The translations under genes were made by a program, and so were the position numbers. The notes under the pieces are model-generated. The model worked only from the letters and a program-made list of their open reading frames with translations. It was not told the origin of the DNA and ran no database searches. A stretch of 64,000 nt of DNA from Sulfuritalea sp. Lineage in GTDB: Bacteria > Pseudomonadota > Gammaproteobacteria > Burkholderiales > Rhodocyclaceae. How positions within the stretch are numbered: the first letter of the stretch is position 1; every line of letters starts with the position of its first letter. Positions 8,792 through 19,517 of the stretch are shown one piece after another. The stretch lies in contig JADJFK010000013.1 in NCBI GenBank assembly GCA_016708585.1, positions 62,001 to 126,000 on the forward strand, in the 5' to 3' direction.

Positions 8792-8798
8792 GCCGGCG

Positions 8799-10532
8799 AT
8801 GAAATCCGTCAAGTTCAGCAAGAGCCCGCTGCTCTCAGAGCGCCTGCCGCAGTGGCGGCAGCGCGTGGTGCTGGTGGCATTGCTCGGTGCCTTCCTCGCG
8901 CTGATCGGCCGCTCGCTCTACCTGCAGGCCTTCAACAACGATTTCCTCGCCGACAAGGGACGCGCCCGCTTCGAGCGCGTGATCGACATTTCGGCGACGC
9001 GGGGTCGCATCACCGACCGCCACGGCGACGTGCTGGCGGTATCGACGCCGGTGCGCTCGATCTGGGCCGTGCCCGAGGATGTCGAACTGGCGCCGGCCCA
9101 GGCGCGCAGCCTGGCGGCCCTGCTCGAGCTCGACGTGCGCGAGATCAATCGCAAGCTGGCCACCGAACGCGATTTCGTCTACGTCAAGCGCCAGCTGCCG
9201 CCCGACGTGGCGGACCGGGTGTCGGCGCTGAAGCTTCCCGGCATCCACCAGAAGAACGAATACCGGCGCTATTACCCCTCGGGTGAAGTGATGGCGCACA
9301 TGGTCGGCTTCACGGGCGTCGAGGACAGCGGGCAGGAAGGCATCGAGCTGGCCTTCGACAGCCAGTTGGCGGGCAAGCCCGGCAGCCGGCGGGTGATCAA
9401 GGATCGCCGCGGCAACGTGGTCGAGGACGTGGAAAGCATCCGCCCGCCGCAGGAGGGCAGGGAGCTTGCCCTTGCCATCGACTCGAAGATCCAGTACCTC
9501 GCCTACAGCCACCTCAAGCAGGCGCTGGAGGAGCATCGCGCCAAGGCCGGCGGCGTGGTGGTGCTCGATGCGCGCAGCGGCGAAGTGCTCGCCCTGGCGA
9601 ACCTGCCGACCTACAACCCGAACAATCGCAGCAAGCTGGTCGGCGCGCAATTGCGCAACCGGGCGCTGACCGATACCTTCGAGCCCGGCTCGACGCTGAA
9701 GCCCTTTACCGCCGCACTGGCACTGGAGACCGGCAAGTTCCGCGTGGACACGCCGATCCAGACCGCACCGGGAAAAATGACCATCGGCTCGGCGACGATT
9801 TCGGATGCCCATGCCCATGGTGTGCTGACCGTGGCGCAGGTGATCCAGAAATCCTCCAACATCGGCTCGGCCAAGCTGGCCCTGTCGATGAAGCCGGAGG
9901 AGATGTGGACCATGTTCGACAGCCTGGGTTTCGGCGCGCCGCTCAAGCTGGGCTTCCCCGGCGAGGTCGGCGGCCGCCTGCGTCCGGCGAAGAGCTGGCG
10001 TCCGATCGAACAGGCGACCATGGCCTATGGCCACGGCATCTCGGTGACGCTGATCCAGCTCGCCCGCGCCTACCAGGTCTTCGCCCGCGACGGCGACCTG
10101 GTGCCGCTTTCACTGGCGCGACTGGATGCGCCGCCGCTGGCCGGCAAGCAGGTATTTTCGGCGCAGACCGCGCGTGAAGTCCGCACCATGCTGGAGATGG
10201 CCGTGCAGCCGGGCGGCACCGCGCCCAAGGCGCAGATCCCGGGATACCGCGTGGCGGGCAAGACCGGCACCGCGCACAAGCTCGAGGGCGGCGCCTACGC
10301 CAGCAAGTATGTGGCGTCCTTCGTCGGCTTCGCTCCGGCCTCCGAACCGCGCCTGATCGTCGCCGTGATGATCGACGAACCGTCGGCCGGGAAATATTAC
10401 GGTGGCGACGTGGCGGCGCCGGTGTTTTCCCAGGTCATGGCCGGCAGCCTGCGGACGCTCGGCGTCGCCCAGGATGCGCCGCCGAAGCCGCTGGTCCTGA
10501 CCAGCGCCGCGCCGGTACGGGAAGAGATGTGA
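8799..10532 (+). CDS. ftsI: Peptidoglycan D,D-transpeptidase FtsI (PBP3)
   Basis: A 577-residue class B penicillin-binding protein that makes septal peptidoglycan crosslinks in the periplasm. One N-terminal helix (residues about 24-42) anchors it. The pedestal domain starts with RGRITDRHGDVLA. The transpeptidase domain keeps all three active-site motifs: STLK (Ser298, Lys301), SSN (352-354) and KTGTA (488-492). It lies between ftsL and murE, with a 4-nt GTGA overlap to murE. Normal length and no missing motif. Confidence 0.97.
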   Translation: MKSVKFSKSPLLSERLPQWRQRVVLVALLGAFLALIGRSLYLQAFNNDFLADKGRARFERVIDISATRGRITDRHGDVLAVSTPVRSIWAVPEDVELAPAQARSLAALLELDVREINRKLATERDFVYVKRQLPPDVADRVSALKLPGIHQKNEYRRYYPSGEVMAHMVGFTGVEDSGQEGIELAFDSQLAGKPGSRRVIKDRRGNVVEDVESIRPPQEGRELALAIDSKIQYLAYSHLKQALEEHRAKAGGVVVLDARSGEVLALANLPTYNPNNRSKLVGAQLRNRALTDTFEPGSTLKPFTAALALETGKFRVDTPIQTAPGKMTIGSATISDAHAHGVLTVAQVIQKSSNIGSAKLALSMKPEEMWTMFDSLGFGAPLKLGFPGEVGGRLRPAKSWRPIEQATMAYGHGISVTLIQLARAYQVFARDGDLVPLSLARLDAPPLAGKQVFSAQTAREVRTMLEMAVQPGGTAPKAQIPGYRVAGKTGTAHKLEGGAYASKYVASFVGFAPASEPRLIVAVMIDEPSAGKYYGGDVAAPVFSQVMAGSLRTLGVAQDAPPKPLVLTSAAPVREEM

Positions 10533-11980
10533 ATCAGGCCATGGCTATCCTCGAACAGCTCAGGGAAAAGGGTGTGGTTGCGACCCGCCTGACCACGGAC
10601 TCGCGCCGCGTGCGGCCCGGCGACGTTTTCCTCGCCTTCCCCGGCGCCCATGTCGATGGCCGCGATTTCATCGGGCAGGCCATGGCCAACGGTGCCGCGG
10701 CGGTCATCGCAGAGGGGGGCAGAAAAGTCGGCGCCGGCGACACGGCGATCGTGGAAGTCGCGGGACTGGCGGCGCTGTCCGGCGAGATCGCCAACCTGGT
10801 CTATGGCCGGCCTTCGGAGAAACTCTGGCTGGCCGGAGTCACTGGCACCAACGGCAAGACCTCGGTCTCGCAGTGGATCGCGCAGGGGATGGACGCGCTG
10901 GGCCAGCGCTGCGCGGTGGTCGGCACGCTGGGCAACGGCTTCGTCGATGCACTCGCCGAGTCGCCGAACACGACGCCGGATGCGATCACCCTGCACGCCG
11001 CGCTGGCCGGCTTCCTGGAACATGGCGCCACGGCCTGCGCCATGGAAGTGTCCTCGATCGGCCTCGACCAGGGACGGGTGAACGGCGCCGCCTTCGACGT
11101 CGCGGTGTTCACCAACCTGACGCGCGACCACCTCGAATATCACGGCACGATGGAAGCCTACGCGGCGGCCAAGGAGAAGCTGTTCGCCATGCCCGGACTG
11201 GGCGCCGCCGTGATCAACCTTGACGATGCCTTCGGCGTCGAACTGGCGCGTCGCCTGCGCGGCCGCTTGCCGGTGCTGGGCTACACGCTGGGCGCGGGCG
11301 CCGCCGGGACCGACCAAGTCCTGCGCGCGGAAAACCTGCGCATGGGGGCCGTCGGCATCGAGTTCGAACTCAACGGCGCCACCCTCGCCGCACCGGTGGT
11401 CGGCCGCTTCAACGCATCGAATCTGCTGGCGGTGGCGGGTGCCTTGCTGACCCGCGGCGAGCGCCTGGAGGCGATTGCGACTGCGCTGTGCGCCATACGT
11501 CCGCCGCCGGGACGCATGCAGGCGCTGGGCGGACACGGCATGCCGCTGGTTGTCGTCGATTACGCCCACACGCCGGATGCGCTGGAGAAGGCACTCGGCG
11601 TGCTGCGCGAGACTGCCACCGCGCGCGGCGGCAGTCTGGTCTGTGTCTTCGGCTGCGGCGGCGAGCGCGATCCGGGCAAGCGGCCGCAGATGGGCGCCAT
11701 CGCCGAGGCGCTGGCCGATCGCGTGCTGCTGACCAGCGACAACCCGCGCGGCGAGGATGCGCAAGCCATCGTCGCCGCGATCGCCGCGGGTATGCGGCGC
11801 GCGCCGCAAGTGGAGGCGGATCGCGCGCGGGCGGTGGCAGAAGCGGTGGCGGATGCCGGCGTCCGCGACGTGATCCTGCTCGCCGGCAAGGGTCACGAGC
11901 CCTACCAGGAAATCGCCGGGGTGCGCCATCCGTATTCCGACCTCGAGGCCGCAAAGTCGGCGCTGGAGGCACGGCGATGA
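10529..11980 (+). CDS. murE: UDP-MurNAc-L-Ala-D-Glu:meso-diaminopimelate ligase MurE
   Basis: Adds meso-DAP to UDP-MurNAc dipeptide in the cytoplasm. The 483 residues carry the N-terminal substrate domain (TDSRRVRPGDVFLAFPG), the ATP loop GVTGTNGKTS at about residue 103, and the DNPR motif in TSDNPRGEDA, which marks diaminopimelate specificity. Residues 65-73 (RKVGAGDTA) are encoded by the dispersed motif, 27 bases of which are identical to a stretch in mtnA. The region is a variable loop before the ATP site, so activity is probably unaffected. GTG 10529 start; a second motif copy covers the murE/murF junction. Confidence 0.97.
   Translation: MNQAMAILEQLREKGVVATRLTTDSRRVRPGDVFLAFPGAHVDGRDFIGQAMANGAAAVIAEGGRKVGAGDTAIVEVAGLAALSGEIANLVYGRPSEKLWLAGVTGTNGKTSVSQWIAQGMDALGQRCAVVGTLGNGFVDALAESPNTTPDAITLHAALAGFLEHGATACAMEVSSIGLDQGRVNGAAFDVAVFTNLTRDHLEYHGTMEAYAAAKEKLFAMPGLGAAVINLDDAFGVELARRLRGRLPVLGYTLGAGAAGTDQVLRAENLRMGAVGIEFELNGATLAAPVVGRFNASNLLAVAGALLTRGERLEAIATALCAIRPPPGRMQALGGHGMPLVVVDYAHTPDALEKALGVLRETATARGGSLVCVFGCGGERDPGKRPQMGAIAEALADRVLLTSDNPRGEDAQAIVAAIAAGMRRAPQVEADRARAVAEAVADAGVRDVILLAGKGHEPYQEIAGVRHPYSDLEAAKSALEARR
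10722..10748 (+). repeat. Dispersed 25-bp motif, copy in murE
   Basis: GAAAAGTCGGCGCC, then GGCGACACGGCGA; identical over 27 bases to 30436-30462 in mtnA. Read here in the frame KVGAGDTA. Confidence 0.85.
11953..11977 (+). repeat. Dispersed motif copy at the murE/murF junction
   Basis: AAAGTCGGCGCTGGAGGC followed by ACGGCGA. It encodes the last MurE residues (KSALEARR) and runs into the overlapping murE stop and murF start (ATGA). Confidence 0.65.
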
Positions 11981-13353
11981 TGCGTCTTTCGGAAGCCGGC
12001 GCGATGATTGGCGTTCCCCATCTCGGCCTGGATGTGATGTTCAACTCGGTCGGCACCGACTCGCGCGCGGTGACACCCGGCATGCTGTTCGTCGCGCTCA
12101 GGGGCGAGCGCTTCGACGGCCACGACTTCGTCGCCGAAGTGCTGGCCAAAGGCGCCGCCGGCGCCATGGTCGAGCGCGCCTGGGCCGACGCCAATCCGGA
12201 TCTGCCGCTGATCCCAGTGAACGATACGCGCCTGGCGCTGGGCCAGCTGGCGGCCGCCTGGCGTGCCCGCTTTCCGATTCCGCTGCTCGGCATCACGGGC
12301 AGCAACGGCAAGACCACGGTCAAGGAAATGTGCGCCGCAATCCTGCGCGCGCACTTCGGCGGCAATGCGGATTCGGTGCTGGCCACGCGCGGCAACCTCA
12401 ACAACGAGATCGGCCTGCCGCTGACACTGCTCGGGCTGCGTAACACGCACCGCGCCGCGGTGATCGAGATGGGCATGAGCCACAGCGGCGAGATCGACTA
12501 CCTGACGCGCCTGGCGGCACCCACCGTGGCGCTGGTGAATAATGCCCAGCGCGCGCATCTGGAGGGCATGGGCACGGTGCAGGATGTGGCGCTGGCCAAG
12601 GGCGAGATCTTTGCCGGCCTGTCCGCGAGCGGTGTCGCCGTCTTCAATGCGGACGATCCGCAGGCGGACATCTGGCGCGAGCTGTCGCGCGATTGCCGCC
12701 AGGTCGGATTCGGCCTTGACCGGCCGGCCGACGTTCATGGCAGGTTCGTGGCCCGCGGGCTGGGTGGGGCGCTGCAGCTGGAAACTCCCTGGGGAGCGCT
12801 CGAACTCGCCCTCGGCGTGCCCGGCGTCCACAATGCGCGCAATGCCTGCGCCGCAGCGGCGGCGACGCTGGCCGCGGGCGCCTCGCCGGCGGCGGTGAAA
12901 CAGGGGCTGGAGGCCTTTGCCGGGGTCAAGGGGCGCCTGCAGCGTCGCGCCGGACGCAATGGCGCGCTGGTGATCGACGATACCTACAACGCCAATCCGG
13001 ATTCCATGCGTGCGGCGATCGACGTGCTGAGCTCGATACCCGGCAAGCGCACCTTCGTCATGGGCGACATGGGCGAAGCCGGCACCGCGGCCGGACAGTT
13101 CCACGACGAGATCGGCGGCTACGCCAAGAGCCACGGCATCGACCGGTTGCTCTGCCTGGGCGACCTGTCTGCCGCCGCGGCACACAACTTCGGCGCCGGC
13201 GGCCAGCACTTCGCGCGCATCGAGGATCTGCTCAAGGCGCTGCGCGGCGAACTCGACGAACAAACCACGGTACTGGTCAAGGGATCGCGTTTCATGAAGA
13301 TGGAGCGCGTCGTCGCCGCGCTGGCCGACGAAGGGGATCCGAATGCTGCTTGA
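11977..13353 (+). CDS. murF: UDP-MurNAc-tripeptide:D-Ala-D-Ala ligase MurF
   Basis: Joins D-Ala-D-Ala to the UDP-MurNAc tripeptide. 458 residues in three Mur-ligase domains: the N-terminal [15 protein letters not shown] segment, the ATP loop [13 protein letters not shown] at about residue 107, [11 protein letters not shown], and the C-terminal [12 protein letters not shown] motif characteristic of MurF. ATG 11977 overlaps the murE stop by ATGA and its 3' end overlaps mraY by 11 bases, so it is tightly coupled in the dcw operon. Confidence 0.97.
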   Translation: MMRLSEAGAMIGVPHLGLDVMFNSVGTDSRAVTPGMLFVALRGERFDGHDFVAEVLAKGAAGAMVERAWADANPDLPLIPVNDTRLALGQLAAAWRARFPIPLLGITGSNGKTTVKEMCAAILRAHFGGNADSVLATRGNLNNEIGLPLTLLGLRNTHRAAVIEMGMSHSGEIDYLTRLAAPTVALVNNAQRAHLEGMGTVQDVALAKGEIFAGLSASGVAVFNADDPQADIWRELSRDCRQVGFGLDRPADVHGRFVARGLGGALQLETPWGALELALGVPGVHNARNACAAAAATLAAGASPAAVKQGLEAFAGVKGRLQRRAGRNGALVIDDTYNANPDSMRAAIDVLSSIPGKRTFVMGDMGEAGTAAGQFHDEIGGYAKSHGIDRLLCLGDLSAAAAHNFGAGGQHFARIEDLLKALRGELDEQTTVLVKGSRFMKMERVVAALADEGDPNAA

Positions 13354-14512
13354 ACTCGCACAATGGCTGGCGAAGGACTTTCGCGCCTTCAACGTCTTCG
13401 GCTACATCACGCTGCGCGCCGTGCTGGCGACCATGACGGCGCTGGCGATCTCCTTCGTCTTCGGTCCGGCCGTGATCCGCTGGCTGACGGCCAAGAAGAT
13501 CGGCCAGTCGGTGCGCAGCGACGGACCGCAGACCCACCTGATCAAGGCGGGCACGCCGACCATGGGCGGGGCGCTGATCCTGATTTCGCTCGGCGTGTCC
13601 ACCCTGCTCTGGGCCGACCTTTCCAACCGCTTCGTCTGGATCGTGCTGATCGTCACCCTGGGTTTCGGCGCGGTGGGCTGGGTCGACGACTGGCGCAAGG
13701 TGGTGTATCGCAACCCCGACGGCCTGTCGGCGCGTGCCAAGTTCTTCTGGCAGTCGCTGATCGGCGTGGTTGCCGCGATCTACATCGCATTTTCGATCTC
13801 GGCGCCGAACAACGAAAAGGTGGTCGAACTGTTCTTCCAGTGGGTGGGCAGCGGCTTCACGCTGGAAATGCCGAGCAAGACCGACCTCATCGTGCCCTTC
13901 TTCAAGACCGTGTCCTACCCGCTGGGCATAGTCGGCTTCATGGTGCTGTCCTATCTCGTGATCGTCGGCAGCAGCAACGCGGTGAACCTGACCGACGGCC
14001 TCGACGGCCTGGCGATCATGCCGACGGTGCTGGTCGGCGCCGCGCTGGGCATCTTCACCTACGTCGCCGGCCATGCCGGCTTTTCGAAATACCTGCTGCT
14101 GCCCTACATCCCGGGCGCCGGCGAGCTCACGGTGTTCTGCGGCGCGCTGGCCGGCGCCGGCCTCGGCTTCCTCTGGTTCAACGCCTACCCGGCCGAGGTC
14201 TTCATGGGCGATGTCGGGGCGCTGGCGCTGGGCGCCGCGCTTGGCGCCGTGGCCATCATCGCGCGCCAGGAGATCGTGCTGTTCATCATGGGCGGCGTCT
14301 TCGTCGCCGAGACGCTGTCGGTGATGCTGCAGGTCGGCTGGTTCAAATACACCAAGAGGAAATACGGCGAGGGCCGCCGCATCCTGCTCATGGCGCCGCT
14401 GCACCATCACTTCGAGCAGACCGGCTGGAAGGAGACCCAGGTCGTGGTGCGCTTCTGGATCATCACCATCCTGCTGGTGCTGTTCGGGCTGTCGACGCTG
14501 AAGATACGGTGA
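13343..14512 (+). CDS. mraY: Phospho-MurNAc-pentapeptide transferase MraY
   Basis: Transfers phospho-MurNAc-pentapeptide to undecaprenyl phosphate, making lipid I. It has 389 residues with about ten membrane helices and the cytoplasmic active-site loops: GTPTMGG near residue 72, the acidic VDDWRK segment, [10 protein letters not shown], and the HHHFE motif near the C-terminus ([11 protein letters not shown]). Typical proteobacterial length (about 360-390). ATG 13343 sits inside the murF end; the stop overlaps the murD ATG. Confidence 0.97.
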   Translation: MLLELAQWLAKDFRAFNVFGYITLRAVLATMTALAISFVFGPAVIRWLTAKKIGQSVRSDGPQTHLIKAGTPTMGGALILISLGVSTLLWADLSNRFVWIVLIVTLGFGAVGWVDDWRKVVYRNPDGLSARAKFFWQSLIGVVAAIYIAFSISAPNNEKVVELFFQWVGSGFTLEMPSKTDLIVPFFKTVSYPLGIVGFMVLSYLVIVGSSNAVNLTDGLDGLAIMPTVLVGAALGIFTYVAGHAGFSKYLLLPYIPGAGELTVFCGALAGAGLGFLWFNAYPAEVFMGDVGALALGAALGAVAIIARQEIVLFIMGGVFVAETLSVMLQVGWFKYTKRKYGEGRRILLMAPLHHHFEQTGWKETQVVVRFWIITILLVLFGLSTLKIR

Positions 14513-15894
14513 TGAAACTCGCAGGCGCGCGCGTCCTCGTTCTCGGCCTCGGCGAATCGGGCCTGGCCTCCGCGCTCTGGTGCGCGCGGCAGGGCGCGCG
14601 GGTGCGGGTGGCGGATACCCGCGTCGCGCCGCCGTATCTCGAGGAGCTGCGGCGCCGTGTCGCGGGCGCCGACTTCTCGCCTGGCGAATTCGATCAGGCG
14701 CTGCTGGAGGGCATCGACCTGCTGGTCCTGTCGCCGGGACTGCCGGGCGACCTGCCAGTGGTGATGCAGGCGCGTGCCGCCGGCATGCCGGTGGTTGGCG
14801 AAATCGAGCTCTTTGCCTGGGCCTTGCGGCGCGCGCAAGCGCCGGTGCTGGCCATCACCGGCACCAACGGCAAGACCACGACCACGGCGCTGACCGGGCA
14901 CCTGCTGCGCGCCACGGGCAGGCGAGTCGGCGTCGCCGGCAACATCTCCCCGGCCGCGCTGGCGGCGCTGATGGATGCGGAGGACGCGCAGGCCCTGCCG
15001 CAGGTATGGGTCCTCGAACTGTCCAGTTTCCAGCTGGAAACCACGACGACACTGTGCCCGGCGGCGGCGACGGTGCTCAACATCTCCGACGATCATCTCG
15101 ACCGCTATGCCGGAGTCGACGATTACGCGGCGGCGAAGGCGCGCATCTTTTCCGGTGACGGGGTCCAGGTCCTCAATCGCGAGGACGTGCGGGTACGCGC
15201 CATGGCGCTGGCGGGACGGCGCGTGGTCAGCTTCGGCCTCGATGCGCCGGCCGGCAGCGAGGATTTCGGCATCCGCCAGAGTCGCGGCGAGCCCTGGCTG
15301 GCGCAAGGCGAGCACCTGCTGCTGCCGCTTGCCACACTGCCGCTGGCCGGCCTGCACAATGCCGCGAATGCGATGGCGGCGCTCGCCCTGTGCGCGGCGC
15401 TGGGTATCGATGCCCAGGCGCTGCTGCCGGCCCTGCAGAGCTTTCGCGGCTTGCCGCACCGCGTCGAAAAGATTGCCGAGATCGACGGCGTCACCTGGTA
15501 CGACGACTCCAAGGGCACCAATGTCGGCGCCACGGTCGCCGCCCTGGATGGACTCGGCGGCATGAACGACCGCAAGTGCGTCGTGATACTCGGAGGGGAT
15601 GGCAAGGCCCAGGATTTTTCGCCGCTGCGCGACGCCGTGGCGCGGCACGGGCGTGCCGCGATCCTGATCGGCCGCGACGGTCCCCTGATCGGCAGGGCAA
15701 TCGAGACCGCCGGCGTGCCGGTCGAAACCGCCGCCGACATGGACGATGCCGTGCGTCGCGCGGCCGCGCTGGCGCAGCCGGGCGACGCGGCGCTGCTGTC
15801 GCCGGCCTGCGCCAGCTTCGACATGTTCCGCAGTTACGAGCATCGTGCCGAGGTGTTCGCCGCCGCGGTGCGCAGGCTGGGAGCCGAACGGTGA
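14512..15894 (+). CDS. murD: UDP-MurNAc-L-Ala:D-glutamate ligase MurD
   Basis: Adds D-Glu to UDP-MurNAc-L-Ala. 460 residues with a Rossmann-like start [20 protein letters not shown], the SPGLP motif, the ATP loop [13 protein letters not shown] and [12 protein letters not shown] near the C-terminal domain. Residues [10 protein letters not shown] (about 47-56) come from a minus-oriented copy of the dispersed motif; the family is variable there. Coupled by ATGA-type overlaps to mraY and ftsW. Confidence 0.97.
   Translation: MKLAGARVLVLGLGESGLASALWCARQGARVRVADTRVAPPYLEELRRRVAGADFSPGEFDQALLEGIDLLVLSPGLPGDLPVVMQARAAGMPVVGEIELFAWALRRAQAPVLAITGTNGKTTTTALTGHLLRATGRRVGVAGNISPAALAALMDAEDAQALPQVWVLELSSFQLETTTTLCPAAATVLNISDDHLDRYAGVDDYAAAKARIFSGDGVQVLNREDVRVRAMALAGRRVVSFGLDAPAGSEDFGIRQSRGEPWLAQGEHLLLPLATLPLAGLHNAANAMAALALCAALGIDAQALLPALQSFRGLPHRVEKIAEIDGVTWYDDSKGTNVGATVAALDGLGGMNDRKCVVILGGDGKAQDFSPLRDAVARHGRAAILIGRDGPLIGRAIETAGVPVETAADMDDAVRRAAALAQPGDAALLSPACASFDMFRSYEHRAEVFAAAVRRLGAER
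14653..14677 (-). repeat. Dispersed motif copy in murD (minus orientation)
   Basis: Read on the minus strand it is AGAAGTCGGCGCCCGCGA then CACGGCG, one or two changes from the consensus. The coding strand reads it as RRVAGADF, the same peptide type as in the dehydrogenase at 55369. Confidence 0.65.
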
Positions 15895-17063
15895 GCCGCG
15901 CCTTCGCGCTGCCGGCGCAGCGGATGCAGCGGAGTCCCGCGGAACTCGATCCCCTGCTGCTGTGGCCCGCGCTCGGCCTGCTGCTGCTGGGGCTGGTGAT
16001 GGTGTATTCATCGTCGATCGCGCTGGCCGAGGGCAGCCGCTTCACCGGCTACCAGTCGGCCTATTTCCTGTATCGCCATGCGGCCTTCGTCGCCATCGGC
16101 TTCATGGCCGGCGTGGTGGCCTTCCAGATTCCGCTGCGCTTGTGGCAGCAGGCCTCGCCGTGGCTGTTCCTTGCCGGCTTCGTGCTGCTGTTCCTGGTGC
16201 TGATGCCCTACGTCGGCCGCTCGGTCAATGGCGCGCAGCGCTGGATCAACCTGGGGCCGGTGAACCTGCAGCCCTCGGAACTGATGAAGCTGTTCGCGGT
16301 GCTCTACGCCGCCGACTACACCTCGCGCAAGCTCGACGTCATGGGCAGCCTGCTGCGCGGCTTCGGCCCCATGGCGCTGGTGATGATGCTGGTCGGCGCC
16401 CTCCTGCTGCGGGAACCGGACTTCGGCGCCTTTGTGGTGATTCTCGCCATCGCCACCGGCATCCTGTTCCTCGGCGGCATCAACGCGCGCATCTTCGGCG
16501 GGCTGATCGTGCTGCTGGCGATCAGCTTCGTCATCATGATCTGGGCCTCGCCCTACCGCCGCGAGCGGATTTTCGGCTTCATGGATCCCTGGCAGGATGC
16601 CTACGGCAAGGGTTACCAGCTGTCGCACGCGCTGATCGCCTTCGGCCGCGGCGAGTGGTTCGGCGTCGGCCTCGGCGCCAGCGTCGAAAAACTGTTCTAC
16701 CTGCCCGAAGCGCACACGGATTTCCTGCTCGCGGTGATCGCCGAGGAACTGGGCTTCGTCGGCGTCTGCTTCGTGGTCGGCATGTTCGCCCTGCTGGTGC
16801 AGCGCGCCTTCGTCATCGGCCGCCAGGCGCTGCTGCTCGACCGCGTCTATTCCTCGCTGGTCGCCCAGGGCGTGGGCATCTGGCTCGGGGTGCAGGGCTT
16901 CATCAACATGGGCGTGAACATGGGCCTCTTGCCGACCAAGGGCCTGACCCTGCCGCTGATGAGCTTCGGCGGCTCCGGCATCGTCGCCAACTGCCTGGCG
17001 CTGGGCATCCTGTTGCGGGTCGACTACGAGAACCGCGCCATGATGCGAGGGCAGCAGCCATGA
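15891..17063 (+). CDS. ftsW: Septal peptidoglycan polymerase FtsW
   Basis: SEDS-family glycosyltransferase that polymerises septal lipid II with FtsI. 390 residues and ten predicted membrane helices. Key SEDS segments are [11 protein letters not shown] in helix 1, the [14 protein letters not shown] loop, [11 protein letters not shown] with the catalytic-region Asp, [20 protein letters not shown] and [15 protein letters not shown] near the end. GTG start overlapping murD; ATGA overlap with murG. Confidence 0.96.
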   Translation: MSRAFALPAQRMQRSPAELDPLLLWPALGLLLLGLVMVYSSSIALAEGSRFTGYQSAYFLYRHAAFVAIGFMAGVVAFQIPLRLWQQASPWLFLAGFVLLFLVLMPYVGRSVNGAQRWINLGPVNLQPSELMKLFAVLYAADYTSRKLDVMGSLLRGFGPMALVMMLVGALLLREPDFGAFVVILAIATGILFLGGINARIFGGLIVLLAISFVIMIWASPYRRERIFGFMDPWQDAYGKGYQLSHALIAFGRGEWFGVGLGASVEKLFYLPEAHTDFLLAVIAEELGFVGVCFVVGMFALLVQRAFVIGRQALLLDRVYSSLVAQGVGIWLGVQGFINMGVNMGLLPTKGLTLPLMSFGGSGIVANCLALGILLRVDYENRAMMRGQQP

Positions 17064-18118
17064 CGAAAACGCTGATGGTGATGGCCGGCGGCACGGGCGG
17101 CCACATCATGCCGGGCCTCGCCGTGGCGGAGCACCTGCGCGAACGGGGCTGGCGCATCGCCTGGATGGGCAATCCGGATGGGATGGAAGCGAAGCTCACC
17201 GCCGGGCGCGGCTACGAGATGGCCTGGGTGAATTTCACGGCGCTGCGCGGCAAGGGAGTCCTGCGCAAGCTGCTGCTGCCCCTCAACCTGCTGCGCGGTT
17301 TCAGCCAGGCCTGGGCGCAGCTCGGGCGCATCCGGCCCGATGTGGTGTTGGGCATGGGCGGTTACATCAGTTTCCCGGGTGGCATGATGGCGTCGCTGCG
17401 GGGCGTGCCCCTGTTGCTGCACGAACAGAATTCGATCGCCGGGCTGGCCAACCGGGTGCTGGCGGGAGTGGCCGACCGCGTACTGACCGGGTTTCCCGGG
17501 GTGCTCAAGAAGGGGCAGTGGGTGGGCAATCCGGTACGTCCGGAAATCGCCGCCCTGCCGGCGCCGACAATTCGTTATGAGCAGCGCGAGGGCCCCCTGC
17601 GGGTACTGGTGGTCGGCGGCAGCCTGGGTGCGCAGGCCTTGAACGAGGTCCTGCCGCAAGCCTTGGCGCTTTTGGGCGAGGACGAGCGGCCGGTGGTGGT
17701 GCACCAGGCCGGCGAGAAGCACCTGGCCATGCTGGAAAGCCTTTACCAGTCGGCCGGCGTCAAGGCCAATTGCGTGGCCTTCATCACGGACATGGCCGGT
17801 GGCTATCATTGGGCCGACCTGGTGATTTGCCGCGCCGGCGCCCTGACCGTGGCGGAACTGGCTGCGGCCGGCGTCGCCAGCCTGCTGGTGCCTTTCCCGC
17901 ACGCGGTGGACGATCACCAGACCTCGAATGCGCGCTTCCTGAGTTCGGCGGGGGCGGCGATCCTGCTGCCGCAGGACGAGCTGACGCCGGAGCGCGTGGC
18001 CGAGATCAGGAACCTGTCGCGCCGCCAGCTGGCGCAGATGGCCGAAAAGGCAAGGGAACTGGCGCGGCCCGACGCGACCGCCGTCGTCGCGCAGGCCTGC
18101 GCGGAGCTGGCGAAATGA
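17060..18118 (+). CDS. murG: UDP-GlcNAc:lipid I GlcNAc transferase MurG
   Basis: Converts lipid I to lipid II at the inner face of the membrane. 352 residues in a GT-B fold: [16 protein letters not shown] at the N-terminus (glycine-rich loop 1), [11 protein letters not shown] (loop 2), [28 protein letters not shown] (loop 3) and the UDP-GlcNAc-binding [14 protein letters not shown] weak match to the dispersed motif near 17556-17575 was not counted. Ten bases separate it from murC. Confidence 0.97.
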   Translation: MTKTLMVMAGGTGGHIMPGLAVAEHLRERGWRIAWMGNPDGMEAKLTAGRGYEMAWVNFTALRGKGVLRKLLLPLNLLRGFSQAWAQLGRIRPDVVLGMGGYISFPGGMMASLRGVPLLLHEQNSIAGLANRVLAGVADRVLTGFPGVLKKGQWVGNPVRPEIAALPAPTIRYEQREGPLRVLVVGGSLGAQALNEVLPQALALLGEDERPVVVHQAGEKHLAMLESLYQSAGVKANCVAFITDMAGGYHWADLVICRAGALTVAELAAAGVASLLVPFPHAVDDHQTSNARFLSSAGAAILLPQDELTPERVAEIRNLSRRQLAQMAEKARELARPDATAVVAQACAELAK

Positions 18119-18128
18119 GAGGCAGCCC

Positions 18129-19517
18129 ATGAAGCATAAAGTCAAACGCATCCACTTCGTCGGCATCGGCGGCTCCGGCATGTCGGGTATCGCCGAGGTG
18201 CTGGCCAACCAGGGCTTCGAGGTCAGCGGTTCCGATCTGGCGGAAAGCGCGACGACGCGCCGGCTGGCGGCGCAGGGCATCCGCGTCGCCATCGGCCACG
18301 ACGCACAGAACGCCGCGACGGCGGATGCGGTGGTGGTGTCGACCGCCGTGCGCGATGACAATCCGGAAGTGCAGATGGCGCGCGAACGCCGCGTGCCGGT
18401 GGTGCCGCGCGCGCAGATGCTGGCCGAGCTGATGCGCATCAAGCAGGGCATCGCGATTGCCGGCACCCACGGCAAGACCACCACCACCAGCCTGGTCGCC
18501 AGTTGCCTGGCCGAAGGCGGGCTCGATCCCACCTTCGTCATCGGCGGGCGGCTGAATTCGGCGGGCGCCAACGCGAAACTCGGCAGCGGCGATTTCCTGG
18601 TGGCCGAGGCGGACGAGTCGGATGCCTCTTTCCTGTTCCTGTCGCCCGTGGTTTCGGTGGTCACCAACATCGATGCCGACCACATGGAAACCTATGGCCA
18701 CGATTTCGCCAGGCTCAAGCAGGCCTTCCTCGATTTCCTGCACCGCCTGCCCTTCTACGGCGTGGCCGTGGTCTGCGGCGACGATCCCAACGTGCAGGAA
18801 ATCATTCCCCGCGTGGCCAAGCAGATCGTCACCTACGGCATAGACAGCGACGCCAATTTCCGCGCCGAGGACGTGGTGGCCGACGGCGGCACGATGCGCT
18901 TCACCTGCGTGCGCACCAACGGCAAGGTCACCCGGCTGCCCATCGTGCTCAATCTTCCTGGACGCCACAACGTGCTGAATGCCCTGGCGGCGATTGCGGT
19001 GGCCACGGAAGTCGGCGTCGGCGACACGGCGATCATCAAGGCGCTGGCCGAGTTCAGGGGTGTCGGCCGGCGCTTCCAGCGTTATGGCGAGATCGCCTGT
19101 CCCGGCGGCGGGCACTTCACGCTGGTCGACGACTACGGCCATCACCCGGTGGAAATGGCGGCGACACTGGCCGCTGCGCGCGGCGCCTTTCCCGGGCGCC
19201 GCCTGGTGCTGGCTTTCCAGCCGCACCGTTACACGCGCACGCGCGATTGCTTCGAGGATTTCGTCACGGTGCTGGGCGTCGTCGATGCGCTGCTGCTGGG
19301 TGAAGTCTATGCCGCCGGCGAAGCACCGATCATCGCCGCCGACGCGCGTTCGCTGGTGCGCGCACTGCGCGTGGCGGGGAAGGTTGAGCCCGTCTTCGTC
19401 GAGCAGATCGCCGCCATGCCGGCTGCGATCCTCGCCGCGGCGCGTGACGGCGACGTGGTGATCACCATGGGCGCGGGTTCCATCGGTGGCGTGCCGGGAA
19501 AGCTGGTCGATGGCTGA
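18129..19517 (+). CDS. murC: UDP-N-acetylmuramate:L-alanine ligase MurC
   Basis: First Mur ligase, adding L-Ala to UDP-MurNAc. 462 residues: [17 protein letters not shown] at the N-terminus, the ATP loop [14 protein letters not shown] at about residue 113, EADESDASF, and [13 protein letters not shown] with FQPHRYTRT in the C-terminal domain. Residues in [11 protein letters not shown] are encoded by a copy of the dispersed motif, but the protein length there matches other MurC proteins, so no insertion is implied. The 3' end overlaps murB by 8 bases. Confidence 0.97.
   Translation: MKHKVKRIHFVGIGGSGMSGIAEVLANQGFEVSGSDLAESATTRRLAAQGIRVAIGHDAQNAATADAVVVSTAVRDDNPEVQMARERRVPVVPRAQMLAELMRIKQGIAIAGTHGKTTTTSLVASCLAEGGLDPTFVIGGRLNSAGANAKLGSGDFLVAEADESDASFLFLSPVVSVVTNIDADHMETYGHDFARLKQAFLDFLHRLPFYGVAVVCGDDPNVQEIIPRVAKQIVTYGIDSDANFRAEDVVADGGTMRFTCVRTNGKVTRLPIVLNLPGRHNVLNALAAIAVATEVGVGDTAIIKALAEFRGVGRRFQRYGEIACPGGGHFTLVDDYGHHPVEMAATLAAARGAFPGRRLVLAFQPHRYTRTRDCFEDFVTVLGVVDALLLGEVYAAGEAPIIAADARSLVRALRVAGKVEPVFVEQIAAMPAAILAAARDGDVVITMGAGSIGGVPGKLVDG
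19008..19032 (+). repeat. Dispersed motif copy in murC
   Basis: GAAGTCGGCGTCGG then CGACACGGCGA, differing from the murE copy at about two positions and read in the same frame (EVGVGDTA). Aligned by eye with E. coli MurC there is no length change. Confidence 0.6.

Noticed and set aside
13190..13215. AACTTCGGCGCCGGCGGC in murF looks like the motif
   Set aside because: The diagnostic AAAGTC is absent and the right end does not match.
17556..17575. Possible motif copy in murG (minus strand ATTGTCGGCGCCGGC)
   Set aside because: The AAAG end and the CACGGCG end both differ; about as good as chance in this GC-rich sequence.
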